Shown here: positions 42,610 through 50,886 of the stretch, piece after piece | Position numbering within the stretch: the stretch's first letter is position 1 | Layout of the letters: every line of letters begins with the position of its first letter | Assembly (NCBI GenBank): GCA_002292375.1 | Contig: DBBV01000005.1 | Coordinates: 1 to 51,750, forward strand | Origin: Methylococcaceae bacterium UBA975 | GTDB lineage: Bacteria; Pseudomonadota; Gammaproteobacteria; Methylococcales; Cycloclasticaceae | Direction: 5' to 3' | DNA: 51,750 bases | The notes under the pieces: model-generated | Database searches by the model: none | What the model was told of the DNA's origin: nothing | The model's input: the letters and a program-made list of their open reading frames with translations, nothing else | Program-made: the position numbers and the translations under genes

Positions 42610-43295
42610 TACTTTTGTTGTGCTTTTTTCTTTGCTACATTATCGCGTAAATACACCGGCAATGCATTTTCTGCGGCAACTGTTTCGCCTTTAAGGACGA
42701 TATTAGCGGCTAACTGAGCCACTTCTTTTGCTCGAGGCAAGCTATCTACCCATAACCTTAAGTTTTTGGCTGACACGGCTTCTGTTAGTTCCTTAGTGTA
42801 GGTTCGCCAGCCGTGCCCAATACCAATCGCATCGTGACCCTGTTCTACACGAACAGCGTCTGGCGCTATCACCGATTCTTCACCGCGGGCCACCAACACA
42901 CCGTCTTGCACCGTGTATTGGCACCAATACACCTCACTCATTCGCGCATCAAGTGCGGCATAAATCGTTTGCTGAGGGTGTTGGCTAACGGCTTGTTGGG
43001 CCAAAGCGGCTAGCGTTGACACGGGTGCCACGGGTAAATCAGCTGCAAGCGCTAAGCCTTGGATAACGCCGGTCGCCATTCTGACCCCAGTAAAAGAGCC
43101 TGGTCCGCGACCAAAAGCCAGCGCATCTAATTGGGGCAGTGCAAGCCCCGCTTCGGCCATCAGTTCGTCAACCATGGGCAGTATCAAATGACCGTGTTCC
43201 CTTGGTGCTATTTGAAAGCGATCAATGATCTCACCGTCGATTAATAAGGCGGCTGAGCAGGCCTCGGTTGCTGTTTCAATGGCTAAAATCTTCAT
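42609..43295 (-). CDS. tsaB: TsaB, t6A tRNA modification protein
   Basis: A 228-residue ASKHA-fold protein starting MKILAIETATEACSAALLID. ALAFGRGPGSFTGVRMATG near 60 is the TsaB hallmark, followed by VYWCQYTVQDG. TsaB binds TsaD and supports synthesis of N6-threonylcarbamoyladenosine at position 37 of tRNAs. It overlaps neighbouring genes by 1 to 4 bases and is part of a tight leftward group. Confidence 0.95.
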   Translation of the reverse strand: MKILAIETATEACSAALLIDGEIIDRFQIAPREHGHLILPMVDELMAEAGLALPQLDALAFGRGPGSFTGVRMATGVIQGLALAADLPVAPVSTLAALAQQAVSQHPQQTIYAALDARMSEVYWCQYTVQDGVLVARGEESVIAPDAVRVEQGHDAIGIGHGWRTYTKELTEAVSAKNLRLWVDSLPRAKEVAQLAANIVLKGETVAAENALPVYLRDNVAKKKAQQK

Positions 43296-45229
43296 TCGTT
43301 TACCGCTGCTTTTTGCAAATTTGTACGTTGGAAAAAACGTTTAACGTCAGCTAAATCTTGGCTGATTGGCATCGCTGGCAGGGACTTAATGAACACCCTG
43401 CCGTAACCTTTGGATGATAAGCGCGGATCACATAAAACCAGCACCCCTTTATCTTCTACGTCGCGGATTAACCGACCGACCCCTTGTTTTAACGTGAGTG
43501 CAGCTGAGGGCAGTTGAAACTCATTAAACGGTGACTGCCCGTTAGCACTCATATGTTCCAACCTAGCTTTAGTAACTGGGTCGCCTGGTGAGGCAAAGGG
43601 GAGCTTATCAATAATAACGCAAGACAAGGCGTCACCGCGTACATCGACCCCTTCCCAAAAACTCGCCGTACCCAATAAAACGGCTCGATCCAAACGACGA
43701 AATTGTTCCAGCATTTGTTGTTTAGGCAGATCGCCTTGGACCAATAATTTAAAATTACTGGCTGCTGATAATAGTTTTGCCGCCTCTTGTAAGGCCCGAT
43801 GGCTGGTAAACAAAATAAAAGCACGTCCCTCACTCGCTTCTAGCACCGGGATAATCTTATCAATCATGCACGCGGTGTAGTTAGGGTCTCGTGGTTCTGG
43901 CAAGCCCAAGGGCACGTACATTAAAGCTTGATGCACGTAATCAAAGGGGCTATCCCACGTTGCCGTTTCTGCACCTTGTAGGCCTAAGCGCTGGGTAAAA
44001 AAGTCAAAATTATTATTAACCGACAAGGTCGCTGAGGTAAAAACCCAACTCGCCTCACTGGCAAAGGCAAAACTCGCAAATGCCTTAGAGATATCTAAGG
44101 GTGTGTGGTAAAAGCTAAAACTACGATGAAAGGTTTCAAACCACTGAATCCATTCGTGTTGTTCCTGTTGTGAAAATAAGCGCAGACACAGCCAGACCTC
44201 TTCACAACGTTTCCAACAAGACTCTAAGCCCTTAGAACGAACGGCTGCTTTAGCCAACAGTTTAAATAACTGCTCCATACGGTCGCATAAACTACTGAGC
44301 GCGTGACTAAAATTAGCCCGCGCATCCAGTTCATCCCAAGACCCTTTTAACGATTGCTCGGGCATGAGTTTACGCATTTCACGTATATCTTCTGTGATCA
44401 CGTGAGTTAAATCGATCAAGGCAGACATATCCGACGCCACTTTTAATTGTTCAGCACTGATATCACTCATTAACGCTAAAATCTGACGCGCGCTAAGTGA
44501 GATGCCCAAAAAGCGTGAGGCGGTATCAACCAATTGATGCGCCTCGTCGATAATGATCAGTTCGGCTTCCGGTAATAATTGACCAAAGCCGTCGTCTTTT
44601 AATGACCAATCGGCACAAAGCAAATGATGGTTAACGATTAATATATCGACTTCTTGTGCACGCTTTCTAGCGTTTAACGGGTAACATTCTGCCACCATGG
44701 GGCAATCCTGACCTATGCAATTATCAGCCGTTGAAGTGACCTGAGACCACACCGGAGAGTCTTCTGCTACCGCCGAGACTTCGACAATATCACCCTCATG
44801 GGTTCGTTTTGACCAAGACTGGATGTGCTCTAGTTCTGTTTGTAAAGCCCTATCAAACCCCGCCGTTTGTATTTGCGCTTGCTCTAGACGGTACAGACAC
44901 AGGTAATTAGACCGCCCTTTTAGCACTGCCGCCTGAACCGGCACCTTCAGCGCATCGCGTATTAATGGAAAATCTTTTTCGTAAATTTGGTCCTGCAGGT
45001 TTCGAGTACCGGTTGAAACAATCGTTTTTTTGTTCGATAAGATGGCCGGTATCAGATACGCGAAAGTTTTACCCGTGCCGGTGCCCGCTTCAGCTACTAG
45101 GTGCGTCCCCTTTTCAATCGCTTGTTCTATCGCTTGCGCCATAGACAGCTGCCCTAAACGCGGCTGAAACCCTTGAATGTAGTTGACCAGCTCGCCGTTG
45201 GCGCCAAAAATTGTAGTTAGATCGTGCAA
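43292..45229 (-). CDS. DinG-family helicase, YoaA type
   Basis: A helicase of about 645 residues. The in-frame ATG at 45307 would overlap the upstream gene by 55 bases, so TTG 45229 is preferred; the family start is near FGANGELVNYIQGFQPR. Motifs are AGTGTGKT (Walker A, near residue 55), the Fe-S cysteines CIGQDCPMVAEC near 165, DEAH near 230, and a C-terminal RecA-like domain with QGVGRLIRDVED. It unwinds DNA 5' to 3' and YoaA supports repair with the chi subunit. The start is uncertain. Confidence 0.85.
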   Translation of the reverse strand: MHDLTTIFGANGELVNYIQGFQPRLGQLSMAQAIEQAIEKGTHLVAEAGTGTGKTFAYLIPAILSNKKTIVSTGTRNLQDQIYEKDFPLIRDALKVPVQAAVLKGRSNYLCLYRLEQAQIQTAGFDRALQTELEHIQSWSKRTHEGDIVEVSAVAEDSPVWSQVTSTADNCIGQDCPMVAECYPLNARKRAQEVDILIVNHHLLCADWSLKDDGFGQLLPEAELIIIDEAHQLVDTASRFLGISLSARQILALMSDISAEQLKVASDMSALIDLTHVITEDIREMRKLMPEQSLKGSWDELDARANFSHALSSLCDRMEQLFKLLAKAAVRSKGLESCWKRCEEVWLCLRLFSQQEQHEWIQWFETFHRSFSFYHTPLDISKAFASFAFASEASWVFTSATLSVNNNFDFFTQRLGLQGAETATWDSPFDYVHQALMYVPLGLPEPRDPNYTACMIDKIIPVLEASEGRAFILFTSHRALQEAAKLLSAASNFKLLVQGDLPKQQMLEQFRRLDRAVLLGTASFWEGVDVRGDALSCVIIDKLPFASPGDPVTKARLEHMSANGQSPFNEFQLPSAALTLKQGVGRLIRDVEDKGVLVLCDPRLSSKGYGRVFIKSLPAMPISQDLADVKRFFQRTNLQKAAVNE

Positions 45230-45252
45230 AAAAATACCCGCTTTAAAATCCG

Positions 45253-45765
45253 TCAGACAGTGTAATGATGCCAAGCCGAATCGTCTAGGCCATCTTCTAA
45301 GGTCCAAATCAAGGTCGCTATATTACGGAATTTAGCCACCGACATGGCACCACGTTTCATGCGATTCGAATTATCATCCAAATGAGCTAGCATATCTTCT
45401 CGTGTCGCTTCAAAAATCTCAAACGGTTGGTAGTCTTCATCCATTAGGACCAATACAACCGAGTCCCACTGTTTATCTAATTTAAGTTGCCCAAGCCGTT
45501 GGCCACGGTAATTATCATTAAAGATTGTTCTCGCTTTAATTTGTACCCGCCGTGGACCTTTATTAGCCGACAGCCGTTCAGCGTCAAATCCTTTCGACCG
45601 ATCCTTGCACAGTTTTAATTGCAGCAACCTTTCTGCATCGTGTTCGGCTATTTCATTACTAACACCTGGCAAAGGTTTATCGGTCATGCGTTTATAGTCA
45701 GCAGCCAGTTGACGAGCTTGCTCTATCAACTTGTCAACGGAATAAATGTGGGTCGGCTCAGTCAT
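45253..45765 (-). CDS. Conserved protein, possible nuclease-like fold
   Basis: A 170-residue soluble protein starting MTEPTHIYSVDKLIEQARQL. RRVQIKARTIFNDNYRGQRL and QWDSVVLVLMDEDYQPFEIF include a Gln-x-Lys strand flanked by acidic residues, reminiscent of the PD-(D/E)XK core, in which a conserved Gln or Glu precedes Lys. Homologues of this type are annotated only as domains of unknown function. It lies just ahead of the YoaA-type helicase, so a DNA-related role is plausible but unproven. Confidence 0.65.
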   Translation of the reverse strand: MTEPTHIYSVDKLIEQARQLAADYKRMTDKPLPGVSNEIAEHDAERLLQLKLCKDRSKGFDAERLSANKGPRRVQIKARTIFNDNYRGQRLGQLKLDKQWDSVVLVLMDEDYQPFEIFEATREDMLAHLDDNSNRMKRGAMSVAKFRNIATLIWTLEDGLDDSAWHHYTV

Positions 45766-45768
45766 CAG

Positions 45769-46317
45769 CTAATACAAACGCGCCGCGTTAAGTTGGGCCT
45801 GTTGTGCGGCTTTAGATTGCCCCAGTTTTTGATAATTTTTTGCCATCAAAGACCAGTTTTGTTGCTGTAATGCTTTATTACTTTCAGCCAATAAATTGGA
45901 TTTTTTTGCTAGGCTAAGGCTGGTTTCGTATAAGCCTTGTTGATGACGAATCTGTGCCATTTGATGCCATATACTTGCATCCCTAGGGGAAATTCGTACC
46001 GCCCGTTCTAGTTTAGAAATAGCAATATCTAATTGGCCCTGTTCGCGCTGTTGATACGCGCTATCCAGTAGGGCAACTACTGCGGGATTTTGTGTGTTCT
46101 CAATGGTTTCGGCTGGTTTAAATCTGGTATCTTCATTAACCGACGGATGCTCTTCCATCGGGTATGTTTTAGCTGCCGTAGACGATTGCGATGAGGGGTA
46201 GCGTGTATCATCAGCAGAGCCCCTGACAGGCGCTGGGGTTTGATTGTACATTGACAAATCTGCACACGCGCTAAGCGTGATACCGACGACAACGATAGCG
46301 ATTAATTGTATTTTCAT
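45769..46317 (-). CDS. TPR lipoprotein
   Basis: A 182-residue protein with a lipobox LSAC (Cys18) at the end of the signal peptide, a polar linker (about 25-75) and a TPR-like helical part (about 80-180): AVVALLDSAYQQREQGQLDI, AVRISPRDASIWHQMAQIRHQ and QNWSLMAKNYQKLGQSKAAQ. It starts one base after the mrcB stop codon, so it is in the same transcript and might bind the penicillin-binding protein, much as LpoA or LpoB activate PBP1 enzymes. That is inference. Confidence 0.75.
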   Translation of the reverse strand: MKIQLIAIVVVGITLSACADLSMYNQTPAPVRGSADDTRYPSSQSSTAAKTYPMEEHPSVNEDTRFKPAETIENTQNPAVVALLDSAYQQREQGQLDIAISKLERAVRISPRDASIWHQMAQIRHQQGLYETSLSLAKKSNLLAESNKALQQQNWSLMAKNYQKLGQSKAAQQAQLNAARLY

Positions 46318-48675
46318 TTACCTGCCATTTAGCAACCCATCAAACCAACGACTAGCCCGTTCAAGCGTTCGACTCACTTCGCTCACACAAGGTGAGAGTT
46401 CTGTTGGAGCCGACCCGCGTATGAACGGATATTGTACAGCATTCGTACAAAACTCATTCGCACGATATCCCGACGGGTCAGCCCAGTTGTACTCAACATC
46501 CTCTGGTTGAGTTAACTGCACACCTTGCTTTGATACAGCAGCCATGACGGTAGACCAAACGTTTAACGCGCCTGTTGCACCCGTTAACTTGGATGGTTTA
46601 TTATCGTCAAGCCCTAACCAAACTACGGCTAAATAATCGCCACTAAAACCTGCAAACCAACTGTCTCTTAAATCATCGGTGGTACCCGTTTTACCCGCTA
46701 ACTTATACTCACGGGGTAGGTACTGGTAGGCTGACCGCCCGGTGCCTTCATACATTACGTTTTGCAACGCGGTGTTAAGCAGATATACCGCCGAAGGGTT
46801 AACCACTGCTTGTACGCTTAAAGGGTAACGTTGCAAGGCGGCATGCTCACTCGAAGTCACCGATTGAATTGACCTTAATTGACTATAGAACCCCTCCCCG
46901 GCTAACGTTTGATAGATCTGCGCAACCTCGAAAGGTGATAGCGCTAGCGAGCCTAACAAAAGGGATGGGTAGGGTTTGATCTCGCGCCTAACGCCTAATT
47001 TTTCTAGCGTTCGTTTCACATTGGCCACTTTCAATTGCATACCTAATCTTACCGTTGCTAAATTATACGATTGTGCCAAAGCAAGGTGTAACGGCACTTG
47101 TCCGTGCTCTACTTTGTCATAATTTTGCGGCGACCATAACTCACCCGATTGTTGTTTTAAGTTAATCGCGCTATCGTCGATAGTACTCGTTAAATTGTAT
47201 AAGGACGGTTGCGAAAGGGCCGTTAAATAGACGGCCGGTTTTACCAATGAACCAATCGGCCGAATCGCATCGAGGGCCCGATTAAAGCCACTGTATTGGG
47301 GGTTTCTATCACCGATAATGGCCACTATTTCGCCGCTTTCTCGACGTGTAATGACCATCGCGCCTTGCAGCTTGCCTTTTTCAATACCATAACGTTTATT
47401 TAGCGACTCAAGCTGTTTTTTAAACAGACGTTCAGCCGTGGTTTGAATCGTATAATCTAAGGTTGAAAATATATTTAAGCCTTCAGTCCTAATATCTTCT
47501 TCTTGATAATCCAAGCTGATTTGCCGCTTGACTAGGTCTAATAGCGCTGGGAAACGCGAACTTCTCACCTGTTTAAACGGCGAAATATCCACGCCAAACC
47601 CCTTCGCTATTGACGCTTGGCGTTCGGGCAACACGCCTAATCGTGTCATTTCGTCCAGTACCAAATTACGCCGTTCGACCGCTCGCGCCGGAGAACGCCT
47701 AGGATCATAGTACGAGGGGCCTTTCACCAACCCCACCAGCAAAGCGACATGATGTGGCTTGAGCTCTATCAGCGGTTTATTAAAATAAAACAAACTGGCC
47801 ATACCGAAACCATTGATGGACCGATCACCATCTTGGCCTAAAAAAACCTCATTAAGATAAGCTTCTAAAATTTCATTTTTCTCATAATGTGATTCTAGAA
47901 GAAGCGCCATTAATGCCTCTTTAATTTTTCTCCAAAGGCTACGTTCTGAGGTTAAGTAAAAGTTTTTAACCAATTGTTGGGTTAAGGTACTGCCCCCTTG
48001 AACCACCTGACCTGCTTTAACGTTTATCCAAAAAGCACGTAAAATTGATTTCGCTGAAACACCGACATGTTGATAAAAATCGCGATCTTCAATGGCTATT
48101 AATCCATCGATCAATGTTTTTGGTACGTCTTCAAGCTTTACCAACAACCGGTCTTCTTTATGGCTAGGGTAAAAACTACCTACTTTTACTGGGTCTAAGC
48201 GAAGTAAGGCCAGCTCTTTTCCTGTGGCCTTATCGGTTATAGCCCTGATACCGTGCTGATTAAATTTAACCTTAATGGTTTTAGAAACCTCACTTCCATC
48301 CCAAAAGTTAAATGGCCGTGTTTTAACGGTATAAACACCGCCTGATCGATAGTAGGAGCCTGTTGTTGTCAATTGTCGGCTGTGCTGATAACTCAAATCA
48401 GTTAATAATGACTCGAACTGCTGGGTATTCATTGCCAAGCCTTGGTAAAGCTCCACAGGATTGGCATAAACATGTGCCGGCAAGGCCCAGCGTTTACCTT
48501 CAAACTGATTAACTACAATGCGATCTAGGTAGACGATATAAATCGCTGAGATAACGATAAATAGAATGGACAGCTTAATAAAAAAACGCGTCCAGAGACC
48601 CGTTTTTTTTTGCTTGCTTGTTTTTTTGCGCGGGGAAGTTTTACGACTTTTCGCTGATTTTTTTGGTTTGACCAT
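46318..48675 (-). CDS. mrcB: Penicillin-binding protein 1B, bifunctional
   Basis: A 785-residue enzyme that makes and cross-links glycan chains. The N-terminus is Lys/Arg/Ser-rich with one helix (about 30-50). A UB2H-like region follows, then the glycosyltransferase domain with IEDRDFYQHVGVSAKS and GGSTLTQQLVKNFYL, and the transpeptidase with PIGSLVKP (SxxK), SYN and KTGTTD. All catalytic motifs are intact. It is followed without a gap by the TPR lipoprotein gene. Confidence 0.96.
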   Translation of the reverse strand: MVKPKKSAKSRKTSPRKKTSKQKKTGLWTRFFIKLSILFIVISAIYIVYLDRIVVNQFEGKRWALPAHVYANPVELYQGLAMNTQQFESLLTDLSYQHSRQLTTTGSYYRSGGVYTVKTRPFNFWDGSEVSKTIKVKFNQHGIRAITDKATGKELALLRLDPVKVGSFYPSHKEDRLLVKLEDVPKTLIDGLIAIEDRDFYQHVGVSAKSILRAFWINVKAGQVVQGGSTLTQQLVKNFYLTSERSLWRKIKEALMALLLESHYEKNEILEAYLNEVFLGQDGDRSINGFGMASLFYFNKPLIELKPHHVALLVGLVKGPSYYDPRRSPARAVERRNLVLDEMTRLGVLPERQASIAKGFGVDISPFKQVRSSRFPALLDLVKRQISLDYQEEDIRTEGLNIFSTLDYTIQTTAERLFKKQLESLNKRYGIEKGKLQGAMVITRRESGEIVAIIGDRNPQYSGFNRALDAIRPIGSLVKPAVYLTALSQPSLYNLTSTIDDSAINLKQQSGELWSPQNYDKVEHGQVPLHLALAQSYNLATVRLGMQLKVANVKRTLEKLGVRREIKPYPSLLLGSLALSPFEVAQIYQTLAGEGFYSQLRSIQSVTSSEHAALQRYPLSVQAVVNPSAVYLLNTALQNVMYEGTGRSAYQYLPREYKLAGKTGTTDDLRDSWFAGFSGDYLAVVWLGLDDNKPSKLTGATGALNVWSTVMAAVSKQGVQLTQPEDVEYNWADPSGYRANEFCTNAVQYPFIRGSAPTELSPCVSEVSRTLERASRWFDGLLNGR

Positions 48676-48749
48676 ATCGTCGAAACTTAAACAAAATTAC
48701 ATAATACTAGCGTGCTAAACGCATATGCCATCATGTCATAGACGACTGT

Positions 48750-50594
48750 CTATTGGGTGATTAATTTCTCAATTTCGATCGGTTTATTCAACAAATCATT
48801 GATCGAAACGTAAGGGCTTGGCAATAGCTCTACTTCTGCCTTACCGACCAAATGACCTTGAACGTAATCTACCCCAAATTCTTTTAGAATCCGGAAGATT
48901 TCAGCATTTGATACGTACTCCGCAATGGCTTTTTTGCCAAGGCTATGCGCCACGTCGATCATTGATTTAACCAAGACTTGATCGGCAGAGTCAACAACTA
49001 GATTCTGCGTAAATTGGCCATCAATTTTTAGGTAATCAACGGGAAAGTTTTTAATGTAGTTGAATGAACTAAACCCCGCACCAAAGTCATCTATCGCAAA
49101 GCGGCAACCGAGAGCACGAATTTTTGACACCATCAAACGCGTTTTTTCAAAATTTGTCACTGCAGCGGTTTCCGTTATTTCAAACGTTAAACGTGAGGGA
49201 GATATCCAACTGCTTTCTAGTTTTTTCTTTAATACTGGTAACAGGTAATCTCCCTGCAAGGCGTGACTCGACAGATTCACTGTAAAACACACTTCTTCTT
49301 TTGCTTTTGGCAAGGCCGCAATAAAATCTATGATGTGGGAGACCACCCATAAATCTATATGATTGATCAGCCCCATTCGCTCAGCCACTGGAATAAACTG
49401 CTCTGGCGTTAACAACTCGCCTGAATCACCGATCATGCGTATTAAAGTTTCATAGTGCGAAACATGGCCGTCTGACACCTTAACCACCGGCTGAAAGACC
49501 AGTTGAAACAAATCCTCGCTTAGTGCACGGCGAATATGCGGCACCCATTTGGCATCGTTTCGCAGGGTGACAAGATTTTCATCCTCACCTTCAAATAAGC
49601 TGACCCGGTTTCTTCCGAGTGTTTTAGCGCTATAACACGCATGATGCGCTTTAGACATGAGCTCGCTTGGCCGTCTAATTTTTTCAAGTGGTGCCATGAT
49701 GGCAACGCCAATACTGGCCGAAATGTTGTACGTATTTTGTTCGGCGACAAAATCAAACTCGTCAATAACCATTCTCAGATGCTCGGCAACTTCTAGCGCT
49801 TTTGCTTTATTGACCTTGCTTAATAAAACTTGAAATAAATTAGAACCAACTCGAGAAATAAAGGCTTCCGTATCAAGCGTAGCGCGAATCAAAGTGGCTA
49901 TTTCAATCAGCAAACGGTCGCCTGCTTCATGGCCTTCTATGTCATTCACAACTTTAAATTGGTCTAAATCAATGTCCAACAAGGCGCCATGTTGCTTGAA
50001 GTTATTACAGCGTAATATTGCAAAATCTAAGGCCTTTTCTAGGCCGCTTCTATTAGATAAGCCCGTGAGCTCATCGTGCGCAACCAAATATTGCAAGCGG
50101 GCTTCCATAATCCGCCTTTCGGATAATTCACGTACTAGCTTTTCTTCGTTCGCGATCCGATCATCTCGCTCTTCTTTTAATGCTAAGGCCAAACTGATTA
50201 AAGGGACGATGTCATTACTTTCTTTAGGGTGATGGATAATGGTCGCCGCATTGGCTTCGTGACATTTATTCAACAAGGCATCGTCAATTTTTATTGACTC
50301 GTCAGTTACAAAAATAAGTGGGATTGCGTCGTGGCCATCCAACGTTGTCAGCAGTTCACACAGTTTTAAAGTGTCACTTTGAGGTAATTGGTAGTTAAGA
50401 ATGATGACGCCAATTTCATCTACTTTACCTTGAAATGGTCGTATTAACTCGAACACAAGATCTTGCTCGCTAGCACACAGCAAGCGTCGATAACCGGCTG
50501 CCGACAACATATTTTGCAACCCCGTCAAACGTTCCTTATCTTGCTCGATAATTAAAATGTTTCTTTCTTTCAGCTTATCTACGTGAGTCATCAC
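48750..50594 (-). CDS. Receiver-like, GGDEF (degenerate) and EAL protein
   Basis: A 614-residue three-part protein. Residues 10-135 resemble a response receiver, but the phospho-acceptor Asp is replaced by Asn67 in IILNYQLP. The GGDEF domain (about 170-340) has GSNLF at 250-254 instead of GGDEF, so no cyclase activity is expected. The EAL domain (about 350-600) retains YETLIRM (Glu), FTVNLSSH, FEITET, DDFGAGFSSF and YLKIDGQF, so phosphodiesterase activity is likely. A GTG start at 50594 has a ribosome-binding site; ATG 50591 is also possible. It is divergent from the HDOD gene. Confidence 0.92.
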   Translation of the reverse strand: MMTHVDKLKERNILIIEQDKERLTGLQNMLSAAGYRRLLCASEQDLVFELIRPFQGKVDEIGVIILNYQLPQSDTLKLCELLTTLDGHDAIPLIFVTDESIKIDDALLNKCHEANAATIIHHPKESNDIVPLISLALALKEERDDRIANEEKLVRELSERRIMEARLQYLVAHDELTGLSNRSGLEKALDFAILRCNNFKQHGALLDIDLDQFKVVNDIEGHEAGDRLLIEIATLIRATLDTEAFISRVGSNLFQVLLSKVNKAKALEVAEHLRMVIDEFDFVAEQNTYNISASIGVAIMAPLEKIRRPSELMSKAHHACYSAKTLGRNRVSLFEGEDENLVTLRNDAKWVPHIRRALSEDLFQLVFQPVVKVSDGHVSHYETLIRMIGDSGELLTPEQFIPVAERMGLINHIDLWVVSHIIDFIAALPKAKEEVCFTVNLSSHALQGDYLLPVLKKKLESSWISPSRLTFEITETAAVTNFEKTRLMVSKIRALGCRFAIDDFGAGFSSFNYIKNFPVDYLKIDGQFTQNLVVDSADQVLVKSMIDVAHSLGKKAIAEYVSNAEIFRILKEFGVDYVQGHLVGKAEVELLPSPYVSINDLLNKPIEIEKLITQ

Positions 50595-50769
50595 AAGATT
50601 ATCTTCCTTCTTTTGTAATTATTTTTATACGTTTAAAATGTATACTACCCTAAAACAATATAATAATTCTCTTTTCTATCAATCACTTTAAGCCTACTCT
50701 TAATACCTTGTCAACATTAATTTTATAACAACTTGATAGTACTAATAACGAAGGGATAAAATAATAAGC

Positions 50770-50877
50770 ATGACATATCACTTGATCTCCTTCCAACACC
50801 AACCCTTAAAACGCTTCAAGCAGCTGCTCAGTTGCTTTATTGCCGGCCTTGGCTCACTATTCTTAATTTTCTGCTAA
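50770..50877 (+). CDS. Possible small leader or membrane peptide, 35 aa
   Basis: ATG 50770 to TAA 50877 encodes 35 residues starting MTYHLISFQHQPLKRFKQLL and ending in a hydrophobic helix (FIAGLGSLFLIFC). AAGGGA lies upstream at a rather long distance. It ends nine bases before the HDOD start and could be a leader peptide. Short, so chance is possible. Confidence 0.25.
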   Translation: MTYHLISFQHQPLKRFKQLLSCFIAGLGSLFLIFC

Positions 50878-50886
50878 GGTTACATC

